From NCBI GenBank assembly GCA_016933675.1, contig JAFGAM010000048.1, forward strand, positions 1 through 55,770: DNA of 55,770 nucleotides, read 5' to 3'. The translations under genes and the position numbers were made by a program. This stretch comes from Candidatus Anaeroferrophillacea bacterium. GTDB taxonomy: Bacteria; Desulfobacterota; Anaeroferrophillalia; Anaeroferrophillales; Anaeroferrophillaceae. Below are positions 1 through 8,526 of this stretch, piece by piece (the stretch's first letter is position 1; the number at the start of each line of letters is the position of its first letter). The notes beneath the pieces were generated by a model. The model was given only the letters and a program-made list of their open reading frames with translations. It searched no databases and was not told the DNA's origin.

Positions 1-457
1 AGGCTTCGATCAGGGTGCCGTCAACGGAAAAGTGTTCGTTGGAAAGCAGACCAGCTGCCTGCGCCTGCCGGCAGATGGCCGAAAGGAAGGAGGCGGCGAT
101 ATCGCCGGCCAGCAGGCGATCCCGGTTTTTGCTGAAGACCAAATGGTTCCACACCGGTTCGTCAATGGTCATGCCGACAAACCAGCGGAACAGCAGATTG
201 TAGTCAAGCTGTTCAACCAGCTGCCGTTCACTCCTGATGGTGTAGAGCACCTGCAGCAGCAGGGCGCGAATCAGGCGCTCCGGGGCAATGGACTGCCGGC
301 CCAAGCGGGAATACAGCTCGTCGAAACGTGGTGATAACTCTTTCAATGCCTGGTCGCCCATGGCTTTGATGGCTCGCAGGGGATGATCTTGGGGAATCCG
401 GTTTTCCAAGAGAACGTAGCTGAATATTTCCGGTTGCTGATCGTCCATTCCGCGCAT
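1..457 (-). CDS. Transposase, IS1182-like (IS5/DUF772 type), N-terminal part only
   Basis: Reading frame open from ATG 457 to the window edge, about 152 residues. It begins MRGMDDQQPEIFSYVLLENR and continues through an N-terminal DUF772-type region with the motif WFVGMTIDEPVWNH, ending near FSVDGTLIEA, which is where the first catalytic Asp region of IS1182-like DDE transposases starts. A second in-frame ATG lies at 448. The rest of the catalytic domain is outside the window, so intactness cannot be judged. The AT-rich leader at 458-540 contrasts with the GC-rich host sequence, as expected for an insertion. Family assignment rests on remembered similarity of N-terminus and element end. Confidence 0.8.
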   Translation of the reverse strand, partial: MRGMDDQQPEIFSYVLLENRIPQDHPLRAIKAMGDQALKELSPRFDELYSRLGRQSIAPERLIRALLLQVLYTIRSERQLVEQLDYNLLFRWFVGMTIDEPVWNHLVFSKNRDRLLAGDIAASFLSAICRQAQAAGLLSNEHFSVDGTLIEA

Positions 458-561
458 CTGTTAACCACTTTTCTTCTATAATATCAATTAATTATAATAT
501 ATCACAATAACATTTGCCACTCAATAACAAAGTCGTTAAAGAAGGACTTTTTCAACAGTCC
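1..561 (-). mobile_element. IS1182-family insertion sequence, one end and 5' half of transposase
   Basis: The element's outer end lies at about 535-561. Read on the minus strand it is CAGGACTGTTGAAAAAGTCC, which resembles the terminal inverted repeats of IS1182-type elements. It is followed by an AT-rich leader with plausible promoter-like sequence and then the transposase start at 457. CTAG flanks the end at 562-565. The opposite terminus is outside the window, so target duplication cannot be verified. Confidence 0.65.
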
Positions 562-1264
562 TGCTAGTGTTGCCACTAACCCGCGACCACTGCTTCTGTT
601 TCTCACCGGGCCACACCCGGTTCACACCTGAATCACGACTATCATGGCACAATTATCATGGCACCATCATCAGAAATGAACATGACGGAAAAAACCGGTA
701 CAAAAAACATCTCATCTTTCACATTAGAACAACGGTTGTCAACCCACCATTTCAGTTATCTTTTCACATTAACACATCAATCCACCGCCTGCGCCGTCAG
801 AAACAGGGATTTTTCCAGCGCGGCTAAGAACTGTTGATACGGTTCCGGGTCACTGACCGGCGTCACCTGACACTGGGCGCTGGCCCGGACCAGCAGCCGG
901 GTCTCGCCCCGGGGCCGGACGGTCGCGCAGGGCGTACTGGTTCAGTTTCGTTGCCGTCACGCTTTCCCTTCCTCCCTCTCCAATGGTTGCGGCATCCCGG
1001 CAAACCCATAATCAGAAAAACCGAAATACCAATCATTATATCACAGGGGGTGGCGCACCACGTGAGCCTGGCAAGGGGAAAAATGCGGGAATTTGACAAA
1101 AATTCAGGGAAAATTGCGGAAAATTGCGGCAGGCAAAAAAATGGGGTGGATCACCTGGTGAGCCACCCGCATAATATTCGACCGATATCATTTTCACCAC
1201 AAAGTCATCTGCCACACGAAAACCTGAACCCCGGCAGCAGATATTGACACTATTCAGGTGACAG
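458..1264. other. Intergenic region between IS element and truA
   Basis: 807 bases. 458-561 is the leader and end of the IS element. 566-776 has no convincing gene. 777-960 holds a possible frameshifted small reading frame on the minus strand (separate entry). 961-1264 has no recognisable coding or RNA feature. A weak dyad (ACCTGAA ... TTCAGGT, about 1220-1260) lies just past the end of truA but lacks a U tract, so it is not called a terminator. Confidence 0.6.
777..960 (-). pseudogene. Possible frameshifted small conserved gene (about 60 codons)
   Basis: On the minus strand a GTG at 960, preceded by a purine-rich GGAGGGAAGGGAAAGC, starts VTATKLNQYALRDRPAPG. That frame soon degenerates and stops. 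The adjacent frame continues from about 905 as GETRLLVRASAQCQVTPVSD and runs to TGA at 777-779, ending FLTAQAVD. The two halves join into one plausible 60-residue protein if a single base is removed near 905; the span is 184 bases, one more than a multiple of three. I do not recognise the family. It lies about 215 bp from the IS end. Alternatives are a sequencing error or no gene at all. Confidence 0.3.
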
Positions 1265-2020
1265 CTATTCGGTGGCCGGCATAGAGGGGTAATGCACCGT
1301 GCGCAGGATCAACCCCTTCGCCGGGGCGGTGATGCCGGCGGCGGCGCGGTCGCGGGCGGCGATAATGGCGGGAAAATCTTCAGGAGAGCGTTTGCCGAAG
1401 CCGCATTCCACCAGGGTGCCGGTGATGACGCGTACCATGTTCTTGAGAAAGCCGGTGGCGGTGACCAAAAGGAGGACGTAGCGGCCGCGGCGCCAGACGC
1501 GCAGGCCGGTGATGCGGCGGGTGCTGGTGGCGGTTTCACCGTCGGCGGCCTTGAAGGAGGCGAAGTCGTGCTCGCCGACAAGAAAGACGGCGGCGCGGCG
1601 CATAGCCGCCACATCCAGCGGCCGACGAACGTTCCAGGCATAACGGGCGGTCAGCGGATGATGCGGCCGGCGATTGTCGATGCAATAGCAGTAGGTCTTG
1701 CGGCGGGCACCTTTGCGGGCATGAAAATCGGGGGCAGCAACCTCGATCCGGCGGCAGACGATATCTCCCGGCAGCAGGGCGTTGAGACCGGGGAAGAATT
1801 CCGCCGGGCCCAGGCGGGAAGCGGTGTGAAAATGGGCCACCTGGCCCCAGGCGTGGACCCCGGCATCGGTACGGCCGGAGCCGTGCACGACGATGTCTTC
1901 ACCGGTCATCCGGCCCAGTTCCCGTTGCAGCACCTCCTGGATCGTCAACCCGTTGGGCTGCACCTGCCAGCCGTGGTAGGCGGTGCCGTCGTAGGCAACG
2001 GTCATTCTGAATGAAGCCAT
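1265..2020 (-). CDS. truA: tRNA pseudouridine(38-40) synthase TruA
   Basis: Converts uridines 38, 39 and 40 of the tRNA anticodon arm to pseudouridine. The 251-residue protein has the usual family length. It opens with MTVAYDGTAYHGWQ, typical of TruA, and carries the catalytic motif GSGRTDAGVHA with the nucleophilic Asp at residue 52. The second half contains FLKNMVRVITGTLVECG, also characteristic. It is the last gene of the pyr-car-greA run, 14 bases after greA, so probably co-transcribed. The start is uncertain: ATG 2020 and ATG 2005 are both in frame and neither has a strong ribosome binding site; the family N-terminus fits either. Confidence 0.96.
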   Translation of the reverse strand: MASFRMTVAYDGTAYHGWQVQPNGLTIQEVLQRELGRMTGEDIVVHGSGRTDAGVHAWGQVAHFHTASRLGPAEFFPGLNALLPGDIVCRRIEVAAPDFHARKGARRKTYCYCIDNRRPHHPLTARYAWNVRRPLDVAAMRRAAVFLVGEHDFASFKAADGETATSTRRITGLRVWRRGRYVLLLVTATGFLKNMVRVITGTLVECGFGKRSPEDFPAIIAARDRAAAGITAPAKGLILRTVHYPSMPATE

Positions 2021-2034
2021 GCCGGCCGCCGACG

Positions 2035-2523
2035 TCAGCGGACGCCGAAATCCACCACCAGATACTGTTTCAATCCGCCGGGGGTGCGGACCCGCACCTC
2101 GTCATCCAGACGGCGGCCGATGAGTGCCCGGGCCACAGGGGAATTGACCGACAACTTGCCGGCCTTGATGTCGGCCTCGTCCTCGCCGACAATGCGGTAA
2201 ACCACTTCGGCACCGCTCTCCTCCTCCTCGAGGGTGACGGTCATGCCGAAGACCACCCGGTCGCTGTCGGCAATGTCCGCCGGCAGGATGACATTGGCCC
2301 GGCTGAGACGGTCGTCGATGGCACTGATCCGCCCCTCGATGAAGGACTGCTTCTCCTTCGCCGCCTCGTATTCGGCGTTCTCGCTCAGATCGCCGTGGGC
2401 CCGGGCCTCGGCGATAGCCTGGATTACCGCCGGACGCTCCACTGTCTTCAGCCGTTTCAGTTCCTCCTTGAGCTGCTGAAAGCCCTCGGCGGTCATGGGT
2501 ACTTTCGCGGAATCGGCGCACAT
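2035..2523 (-). CDS. greA: Transcription elongation factor GreA
   Basis: Rescues backtracked RNA polymerase by stimulating cleavage of the nascent RNA. With the ATG at 2523 it has 162 residues, close to the family's 158. The N-terminal coiled coil contains the tip motif HGDLSENAEYEAAKE, including the acidic residues that reach the polymerase active site. The C-terminal FKBP-like domain ends TPGGLKQYLVVDFGVR. The start at 2523 is preferred because GAGGAG sits 12 bases upstream. An upstream in-frame ATG at 2547 would overlap the end of carB, and a downstream one at 2496 (VPMTAEGF) is also possible. Position after carB is typical for Geobacter-like genomes. Confidence 0.95.
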   Translation of the reverse strand: MCADSAKVPMTAEGFQQLKEELKRLKTVERPAVIQAIAEARAHGDLSENAEYEAAKEKQSFIEGRISAIDDRLSRANVILPADIADSDRVVFGMTVTLEEEESGAEVVYRIVGEDEADIKAGKLSVNSPVARALIGRRLDDEVRVRTPGGLKQYLVVDFGVR

Positions 2524-2539
2524 GGTATCTGCATGCTCC

Positions 2540-5500
2540 TCAATCATGAATGGTTGTATGGCGGTCGTCGTACAGGTAATCCTGCAACGCACGCACGGAA
2601 AGCGGCCCGGCGCACTGCACCCGGATCGCCCGGGCCGCGGCCCGGGCGCCTGCCAGGGTGGTGAAATACGGCACCCCGTGATCCACCGCCGCCCGCCGGA
2701 TGTAGAGGGAATCCTCCCGCGACCGCCGGTCGCCGGGGACATTGATGATCATCGCGATCTCGCCGTTGAGAACATAGTCAACGACATTGGGCCGCCCCTC
2801 CTGCTGCTTGCGGATCGCTTCGGCAGTAACCCCGTGTTCCGTAAGCCAGGCGGCGGTACCCGCCGTCGCCCGGATGGTGAAACCGCAGTCGGCCAGAATC
2901 CCGGCCACCTCTTCGATGCCGGGTTTCTCTTTCACGCTCAGGAAAACACCCCCTCCCACCGGCAGCGGGCCACCGGCGGCGTCCTGGGCCTTGGCAAAGG
3001 CGGCGGCGAAATCGGGATCGATTCCCATCACCTCGCCGGTGGATTTCATCTCCGGCCCGAGCATCGTGTCGACGCCGGGAAATTTCAGAAACGGAAACAC
3101 CGCCTCCTTCACGGCAAACTGCGGCGGCCGCAGGCGCTCTACCACTCCCAGTTCATCGAGGGTCCGGCCGCTCATCACCCGGGCGGCGACATCGGCGAGC
3201 GAAATCCCCACCGCCTTGCTGACGAAGGGCACCGTGCGCGAGGCCCGGGGGTTGACCTCGAGGATGTAGATAACCCCGTCCTGAACCGCGAACTGGACAT
3301 TCATCAGGCCGCGGACGTCCAGTTCGAGGGCCAGCGCCCGGGCCTGGCGGGCGATCTCGTCGACGATAGCGTCATCCAGGGTATAGGGCGGCAGAGAACA
3401 GGCTGAATCTCCCGAATGCACCCCGGCACGCTCGATGTGCTCCATAATCCCGCCGATGACCACCCGCCGACCGTCGCAGACGGCATCGACATCCACCTCC
3501 ACCGCGTCGTGAAGAAACTTGTCGACGAGCACCGGGTGGTCGAAGGACACCTTGACCGCCTCGCGCATGTAACGCCGCAGGGCCTCCTCGTCGTAGACGA
3601 TCTCCATGCCGCGGCCGCCGAGCACGTAGGACGGCCGCACCAGCACCGGGTAGCCGATCCGGTCGGCGACCGCCACCGCCTCGTCCACCGCCACCACCGT
3701 ATCGCTCTCGGGCTGGCGCAGGCCGAGTTTGTCCAGCAGCTCGCGAAACCGCCGCCGGTCTTCGGCCCGGTCGATGCTGTCGGGCGAGGTGCCGAGGATG
3801 GGCACCCCGGCATCCTGCAGGGCGCCGGCGAGCTTTAACGGCGTCTGGCCGCCGAACTGGACGATGACCCCCATCGGCCGCTCACGGCGGACGATCTGCA
3901 GCACGTCCTCCCGGGTGAGCGGCTCGAAGTAGAGTCGGTCGGAAGTATCGTAGTCGGTACTCACGGTCTCCGGATTGCAGTTGACCATGATGGTTTCATA
4001 ACCCTCACGGGCGAGAGCGAAAGAGCAGTGCACGCAGCAGTAGTCGAATTCGATCCCCTGGCCGATGCGGTTCGGACCGCCGCCAAGGATCATCACCTTC
4101 GGGCGCTCGGTCGGCGCCGCCTCGTCCTCCAGCTCGTAGGTGGAGTAGAGGTAGGGGGTATACGCCTCGAACTCGGCGGCACAGGTATCCACCCGCTTGT
4201 AGACCGGCAACAGGCCGAATTTGTCGCGCCGCGCCGCGACCTCCAGCTCCGTCAGCCCCAGCAGTTCACCGAGCCGGCAGTCAGAGAAACCCATCGCCTT
4301 GGCCTGCCGCAACGTTTCTTCCGTCAGCGCCGCGGCACCGATACCGGCCAGTTCGGCCTCGAACTCGATGATCCCGGCAATCTGACGCACGAACCACGGG
4401 TCCATGCCGGTCAGTTCACAGATCCGGTCGACGGTATAACCATGCCGCAGAGCGTCGCCCAGGTACCACAGGCGCTCCGCCCCGGGCTGGCGCAGGTTCC
4501 GCTCAAGCAGCAGGATGTCGTCAGCGCCGGGCACCGCGGGCAGCCGCGGCTCGAAGCCCCAGGAATCGATCTCCAGCGAGCGCATGGCCTTCTGCAGCGA
4601 CTCCCGGAAGGTGCGGCCGATGGCCATCACCTCGCCCACCGACTTCATCTGGGTGGTCAATACGGGGTCGGCCAGGGGAAATTTTTCAAAAGTAAAACGG
4701 GGAATCTTGGTGACCACGTAGTCGATGGTGGGCTCGAAGCTCGCCGGCGTCTCCCGGGTGATGTCGTTGGGGATCTCGTCCAGGGTGTAGCCCACCGCCA
4801 GCTTGGCGGCGATCTTGGCAATGGGAAAACCGGTGGCCTTGGAGGCCAGGGCCGAACTGCGGGACACCCGGGGGTTCATCTCGATGACCACCAGCCGCCC
4901 GTCCCGCGGGTTGACGGCGAACTGGACGTTGGAACCGCCGGTATCGACACCGATCTCGCGGATAATCGCCGTAGCGGCGTCACGCATCACCTGGTATTCC
5001 TTGTCGGTGAGGGTTTGCGCCGGGGCGATGGTGATGCTGTCGCCGGTATGCACCCCCATGGGGTCCATGTTCTCGATGGAGCAGATGATCACCACGTTGT
5101 CGGCGTGGTCGCGCATCACCTCCAGCTCGTACTCCTTCCACCCGGCGATGGATTCCTCGATGAGAATCTCGTGGGTCGGGCTGAGCTCCAGGCCGCGTTT
5201 CACCAGGGGCTCGAAATCCAGGGCGTTATAGGCAATGCTCCCACCGGTGCCGCCGAGGGTAAAGGACGGTCGCAGGATGGCCGGGAAGCCGATTTCGGCG
5301 ACGATCCCCCGCGCCTGCTCCAGGGTGGTGGCATAACCGCTTTGCGGCAGGTCAAGACCGATGGCAAGCATCGCCTCCTTGAAGAGCTGCCGGTCCTCGG
5401 CCTTTTTGATCGCCCCCAGACTGGCGCCGATGAGTTCGACGCCGTATCGCTCCAGCACGCCGCTTTCCGCCAGCGCGACGCCGACATTGAGGGCCGTCTG

Positions 5501-5776
5501 GCCGCCAAGGGTGGGCAGCAGGGCATCGGGCCGCTCGGCGGCGATGATACGCTCCACCACCGCGGGGGTAATGGGCTCAACATAGGTGCGATTGGCGAAC
5601 TCGGGATCGGTCATGATGGTGGCCGGGTTGCTGTTGACCAGCACCACCTCGTAGCCCTCCTCCCGCAACGCCTTGCAGGCCTGGGTTCCCGAATAATCGA
5701 ACTCGCAGGCCTGGCCGATGACGATGGGCCCCGAGCCGATGAGCATGATGCACTTGATGTCAGTTCTTTTCGGCAC
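2540..5776 (-). CDS. carB: Carbamoyl-phosphate synthase large subunit CarB
   Basis: Makes carbamoyl phosphate from bicarbonate, ammonia and two ATP for pyrimidine and arginine synthesis. It partners with CarA, encoded upstream. Two homologous ATP-grasp halves are visible, each with a GSGPIVIGQ or GGGPNRIGQ opening and an EFDY motif, plus a C-terminal MGS-type allosteric domain around [17 protein letters not shown]. The start chosen is GTG 5776 ([12 protein letters not shown]), because AAGGAA lies seven bases upstream and the family normally begins MPKR(T)DI. A TTG at 5812 would add 12 residues with no ribosome binding site. With GTG the protein is 1078 residues, against a usual 1070 or so. 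Its stop lies 16 bases before the preferred greA start. Confidence 0.97.
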   Translation of the reverse strand: MPKRTDIKCIMLIGSGPIVIGQACEFDYSGTQACKALREEGYEVVLVNSNPATIMTDPEFANRTYVEPITPAVVERIIAAERPDALLPTLGGQTALNVGVALAESGVLERYGVELIGASLGAIKKAEDRQLFKEAMLAIGLDLPQSGYATTLEQARGIVAEIGFPAILRPSFTLGGTGGSIAYNALDFEPLVKRGLELSPTHEILIEESIAGWKEYELEVMRDHADNVVIICSIENMDPMGVHTGDSITIAPAQTLTDKEYQVMRDAATAIIREIGVDTGGSNVQFAVNPRDGRLVVIEMNPRVSRSSALASKATGFPIAKIAAKLAVGYTLDEIPNDITRETPASFEPTIDYVVTKIPRFTFEKFPLADPVLTTQMKSVGEVMAIGRTFRESLQKAMRSLEIDSWGFEPRLPAVPGADDILLLERNLRQPGAERLWYLGDALRHGYTVDRICELTGMDPWFVRQIAGIIEFEAELAGIGAAALTEETLRQAKAMGFSDCRLGELLGLTELEVAARRDKFGLLPVYKRVDTCAAEFEAYTPYLYSTYELEDEAAPTERPKVMILGGGPNRIGQGIEFDYCCVHCSFALAREGYETIMVNCNPETVSTDYDTSDRLYFEPLTREDVLQIVRRERPMGVIVQFGGQTPLKLAGALQDAGVPILGTSPDSIDRAEDRRRFRELLDKLGLRQPESDTVVAVDEAVAVADRIGYPVLVRPSYVLGGRGMEIVYDEEALRRYMREAVKVSFDHPVLVDKFLHDAVEVDVDAVCDGRRVVIGGIMEHIERAGVHSGDSACSLPPYTLDDAIVDEIARQARALALELDVRGLMNVQFAVQDGVIYILEVNPRASRTVPFVSKAVGISLADVAARVMSGRTLDELGVVERLRPPQFAVKEAVFPFLKFPGVDTMLGPEMKSTGEVMGIDPDFAAAFAKAQDAAGGPLPVGGGVFLSVKEKPGIEEVAGILADCGFTIRATAGTAAWLTEHGVTAEAIRKQQEGRPNVVDYVLNGEIAMIINVPGDRRSREDSLYIRRAAVDHGVPYFTTLAGARAAARAIRVQCAGPLSVRALQDYLYDDRHTTIHD

Positions 5777-5993
5777 TGAATATTTCCTTGTCGATCTCGT
5801 CGATTCGATCAATTATCGCTTCGTGCAGGACAATGGTCAGCGATCAGTCCATGCCCGGTTTTTCGGCTTTTCGGCTATTCATCGGTACACATCCAGCATC
5901 CCGTATCCGAATTCCATCACCCGCGTCCTTTGATCCCGATACCGATTTCGACCCCGACACCGATGTCGACGCCACCCGGATTCTCCCCGGCAC

Positions 5994-6023
5994 TTGACAA
6001 CCACCGCCCCGGCGGTCTATGAA
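5994..6023 (+). promoter_or_regulatory. Sigma70-type promoter of lpxH with a dyad in the spacer
   Basis: TTGACA (5994-5999), an 18-base spacer and TATGAA (6018-6023). The spacer holds a dyad, ACCGCC-CC-GGCGGT (about 6003-6016), centred between the two boxes where a repressor or MerR-type activator could act. It points toward lpxH, 213 bases downstream. Boxes are seen directly; activity and regulator are inference. Confidence 0.6.
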
Positions 6024-6037
6024 CGAAGGCGGCCGTC

Positions 6038-6071
6038 GGAATACAGGCCGGAATACAGGCCGGAAGACAGG
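6038..6071. repeat. Short tandem repeat, unit GGAATACAGGCC
   Basis: Two perfect 12-base units followed by a third partial unit with one change (GGAAGACAGG). It lies in the leader between the lpxH promoter and the lpxH start. Confidence 0.75.
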
Positions 6072-6123
6072 AATGAAAAGGGCAACATGCTAACCCCGTC
6101 TCCTGCTCCCGTCCCCTGAGTAC

Positions 6124-6143
6124 GGGCACGGCGCGCCGTGCCC
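6124..6143. repeat. Perfect palindrome GGGCACGGCGCGCCGTGCCC (dispersed palindrome family)
   Basis: A 20-base self-complementary sequence. Close relatives recur at 12719-12737, 14877-14897 and 41966-41984. It belongs to a family whose outer arms resemble (G)GGGC...GCCC(C) while the core differs between copies. Confidence 0.8.
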
Positions 6144-6235
6144 CTGCAACTCCTGACCGCTGACTTCTCTGTCTTCCGACTCTGACTTCTGTCTTCTGAC
6201 CGCTGAATTCTGACCTCTGCCGGAACATCGCCACC

Positions 6236-7000
6236 ATGAGCCGAGCCGTATTTCTCGCCGACGCCCATCTCGTCCGGCCCGCCGACCCCGCCTACGGGGA
6301 TCTGCTGACCTTTTTCGCCGCGCTGCCGGCGGACCTGGGTCACCTGTTCATTCTCGGCGATTTCTTCGACTTCTGGTTCGGCTACGAAACCGTGGTCGAT
6401 GTCGACTGCATCCCCGTGCTGCAAGCCCTCGCCGGCCTGGCCGACCGCGGCGTCCGGCTCTGGTTCGTCGAGGGCAACCACGAGTTCCACCTCGGCCCCT
6501 TCTTCACCCGGCGCCTCGGCACCCACCACCAACAGCGCGAACTGTTCGTCACCCTGGACGACCTGCACATCTACCTCGCCCACGGCGACCACCTGGCTAC
6601 CGCCGGCCGGCTGCACAGTCTGTGGACCGCGCTGCTCAAGGGTCCGGCAGGCCGCGCCATCCTTTCCCTGGCACCGCCGGCACTGACGAAAAAAATCGCC
6701 CGGTGCCTGTCCGCCGCCAGCCGCAAGGCCGGCGGCGAAAGCCGCGGCGTACCGGAAGCAGTCTGGGAAGCGGCGGGGGCAAAGATTGCCGCCGGCGCCG
6801 ACGCGGCGATTATCGGCCATTTCCATCGACAGGAGGAGCGGGAAATCGACCTGCCGCAGTACGGGCGAAAAATTTTTCGCCCCTGTCGCCGCCGGATGTA
6901 TGCCCTCGGCGATTGGGCCACCGACCGCACGTACCTCGAATACCGCGACGGCGCCTTCACCTGGCGCCGCTGGACCGAAGACTGCCGGCATCGCCCATGA
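6236..7000 (+). CDS. lpxH: UDP-2,3-diacylglucosamine diphosphatase LpxH-type metallophosphoesterase
   Basis: Probably hydrolyses UDP-2,3-diacylglucosamine to lipid X and UMP in lipid A synthesis at the cytoplasmic face of the inner membrane. The 254-residue protein carries all calcineurin-like metal motifs: DAH at residues 9-11, GDFFDFWFG from residue 41, GNHE, AHGDH and GHFHR. The GDFFDFWFG form fits LpxH rather than a generic phosphoesterase. It runs opposite to its neighbours, between carA and carB, and its 3' end overlaps the 3' end of carA by 44 bases. It has its own promoter at 5994. A broader UDP-sugar-lipid phosphatase role (LpxG-like) cannot be excluded. Confidence 0.85.
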   Translation: MSRAVFLADAHLVRPADPAYGDLLTFFAALPADLGHLFILGDFFDFWFGYETVVDVDCIPVLQALAGLADRGVRLWFVEGNHEFHLGPFFTRRLGTHHQQRELFVTLDDLHIYLAHGDHLATAGRLHSLWTALLKGPAGRAILSLAPPALTKKIARCLSAASRKAGGESRGVPEAVWEAAGAKIAAGADAAIIGHFHRQEEREIDLPQYGRKIFRPCRRRMYALGDWATDRTYLEYRDGAFTWRRWTEDCRHRP

Positions 7001-8117
7001 GATCGACAAAACGCTGAAACAGATAGGCCGAATCGTGCGGCCCCGGCGAGCTCTCGGGATGGTACTGGACCGAGAAAATCGGATATTCCCGATGGCGAAG
7101 TCCCTCCACCGTACGGTCGTTCAGGTTCACATGGGTCACCGCCACCCGGTCGCCGAGGGAATCGGTATCGACACAGAAACCGTGGTTCTGAGAGGTGATT
7201 TCCACCTTACCGGTGGCCAGGTCCAGCACCGGCTGATTACCGCCGTGGTGGCCGAACTTCAGCTTGTAAGTGCGGCCGCCGAGAGCGAGGCCGATGAGCT
7301 GATGGCCGAGACAGATGCCGAACAGCGGTTTTTTACCGATGAGCTGCCGCAACTCGGCGATAACCCCCGGCAGGGCGGCGGGATCACCGGGTCCGTTGGA
7401 CAGAAAAACCCCGTCCGGATCCATTTCCAGCACCGCCCCGGCGGCGGTGCCGGCGGGCACCACCGTCACCCGGCAGCCGGCCGCCGTCAGCAACCGGAGG
7501 ATATTGTACTTGATACCGTAGTCATAGGCCACCACCCGGGGGCCGCCGTCGTTCGCCACCTCCTCCCGGTAACCTGAATCCACCCGCCAGTCCCCCTGGA
7601 ACCACCGATACGGTGATGCACAGCTCACCCCGCTCACCAGGTCGACGCCCTCGATCCCGGGCCAGGCGGCAAGCTTCTCCAGCAGCCGCCGGTGATCGAA
7701 CTCCACCGTCGAGATGATTCCCGGCATCGCCCCGGCATGACGGATATGGCGAGTCAGAAAACGGGTGTCGATACCCTCGATCCCCACCACCCCAGCGGCC
7801 GCCAGACCGTCGCCGAGATCGCCCCGCGCTCGCCAGTTGCTCGGCACCGGACAGTATTCCCGCACGATGAATCCGGCAAGAAAAAGCCCGCGGGACTCCA
7901 CGTCCTCGGGGTTGATGCCGTAGTTACCGATGTGCGGACAGGTCATGGCCACCATCTGGCCGCGGTAGGAAGGATCGGTCAATACCTCCTGGTAGCCGGT
8001 CAGGCTGGTGTTGAATACCACTTCACCGACGGCTTCGCCGTCGGCGCCGAAGCCGCAGCCGTGAAGCGCGGTACCGTCGGCCAGCAGCAAAAGGGCCTTC
8101 TTCCGTGCAATAGCCAT
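6957..8117 (-). CDS. carA: Carbamoyl-phosphate synthase small (glutaminase) subunit CarA
   Basis: Hydrolyses glutamine and channels ammonia to CarB. With ATG 8117 ([15 protein letters not shown]) the protein has 386 residues, as usual for the family. The N-terminal CPSase_sm domain has [20 protein letters not shown]. The C-terminal class I glutaminase has the nucleophile elbow FGICLGHQL with its catalytic Cys, and [12 protein letters not shown] with the His/Glu pair. An in-frame ATG at 8210 lacks a ribosome binding site and would add an atypical extension. The stretch directly upstream of 8117 is a CTGACTCC-type repeat rather than a strong ribosome binding site. The tail overlaps convergent lpxH. 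Confidence 0.96.
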   Translation of the reverse strand: MAIARKKALLLLADGTALHGCGFGADGEAVGEVVFNTSLTGYQEVLTDPSYRGQMVAMTCPHIGNYGINPEDVESRGLFLAGFIVREYCPVPSNWRARGDLGDGLAAAGVVGIEGIDTRFLTRHIRHAGAMPGIISTVEFDHRRLLEKLAAWPGIEGVDLVSGVSCASPYRWFQGDWRVDSGYREEVANDGGPRVVAYDYGIKYNILRLLTAAGCRVTVVPAGTAAGAVLEMDPDGVFLSNGPGDPAALPGVIAELRQLIGKKPLFGICLGHQLIGLALGGRTYKLKFGHHGGNQPVLDLATGKVEITSQNHGFCVDTDSLGDRVAVTHVNLNDRTVEGLRHREYPIFSVQYHPESSPGPHDSAYLFQRFVDLMGDAGSLRSSGAR

Positions 8118-8277
8118 AGTCAGAATCCAGGAGTCAGGGTCAGCGCCCCACGCTGCCCGCGGCAGCGATACATCATCGGGTAACTTCGCGCTGAACTCGG
8201 CAAACGTCATTTATAGGTAAAAAAATATAGCTTCATAGATCAAGTACTGAGCGGTAATTCATCTGGAAGGAGGAAGA

Positions 8278-8349
8278 ATGCTGCATGCGGGGAAGTATGG
8301 GCGACCGGCCGGTCGCCCCTCCAGATTCGCCGTGCGCAACATAATCTGA
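8278..8349 (+). CDS. Possible 23-residue leader-like mini-ORF
   Basis: ATG 8278 follows GGAAGGAGGAA at good spacing and encodes MLHAGKYGRPAGRPSRFAVR plus three residues before TGA. Its middle is the 20-bp palindrome. There is no plus-strand gene downstream for it to regulate (pyrC and carA are minus), so it may be a chance ORF created by the repeat. Only the ribosome binding site speaks for it. Confidence 0.15.
   Translation: MLHAGKYGRPAGRPSRFAVRNII
8299..8318. repeat. Perfect palindrome GGGCGACCGGCCGGTCGCCC
   Basis: A 20-base self-complementary element, followed by CTCC. Same architecture as the palindromes at 6124, 14744 and 33651: GGGC...GCCC arms with a different self-complementary core (GACCGGCCGGTC). 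Confidence 0.8.
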
Positions 8350-8350
8350 A

Positions 8351-8392
8351 GGCTCCGTCACAACCCCGTCTTCCTCGTTGCGATGCCGTTCC
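8351..8392 (-). repeat. Dispersed intergenic repeat (AACGAGGAAGACGGGGTTGT part)
   Basis: The minus strand reads GCATCGCAACGAGGAAGACG followed by GGGTTGTGACGGAGCC, matching the segment AACGA(A/G)GA(A/G)GA(T/C)GG(G/A)GT(T/G)GTTACGAAGCCATC seen at 12650-12690, 17612-17655, 42151-42190 and 52937-52977. Confidence 0.6.
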
Positions 8393-8453
8393 CTTGCGGG
8401 CACAGTCGCAGCGGCACGGTCATCTTCCGGCGCCTGAATCTGCCAGGGGCGGG

Positions 8454-8520
8454 TTCGAGGGGCGAGGAACGAGCAAAGATGGCGCAGCTCTCGCCCCTAA
8501 CCCATCGACCCGAACCCCAG
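8454..8520 (+). repeat. 67-bp repeat, copy 1 (GACGAGCAAAGATGG family)
   Basis: The sequence (G)AACGAGCAAAGATGGCGCAG followed by CTCTCGCCCCTAACCCATCGACC recurs with few changes at 11781-11855 (same strand) and 12499-12568 (opposite strand). All copies lie immediately downstream or upstream of genes, never inside them. Confidence 0.8.
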
Positions 8521-8526
8521 AGGATT

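Larger units (their letters stand above)
5777..6235. other. Divergent intergenic region carB / lpxH
   Basis: 459 bases without a gene. It contains a run of degenerate 'CCGATACCGATTTCGACC'-type words (5935-5975), a strong plus-strand promoter (5994-6023), three copies of a 10-12 bp tandem unit (6038-6071), a 20-bp perfect palindrome (6124-6143) and a CTGACTTCTGA-type repeat tract (6155-6222) ending just before the lpxH start. No ORF here has a credible start and ribosome binding site. Confidence 0.7.
8118..8526. other. Intergenic region carA / pyrC
   Basis: 409 bases splitting the pyrimidine operon. It holds an AT-rich stretch at 8214-8245 that may carry the carA promoter on the minus strand, though no clean box pair was found. 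There is also a 23-codon plus-strand mini-ORF with a strong ribosome binding site (8278-8349), a 20-bp palindrome (8299-8318), a copy of the dispersed 50-60 bp repeat (8351-8392, minus) and a copy of the GACGAGCAAAGATGG repeat (8454-8520). Confidence 0.65.

Noticed and set aside
1220-1262. Terminator after truA
   Set aside because: The ACCTGAA...TTCAGGT dyad is weak, with a long loop and no T run.
4028-5779. Long plus-strand ORF (583 codons) antisense to carB
   Set aside because: It is a shadow frame of carB, which has strong family identity on the minus strand; the antisense product is rich in Gly/His with no known domain.
8118-8526. tRNA or small RNA gene
   Set aside because: No cloverleaf-type sequence was seen by eye here or in the other gaps.
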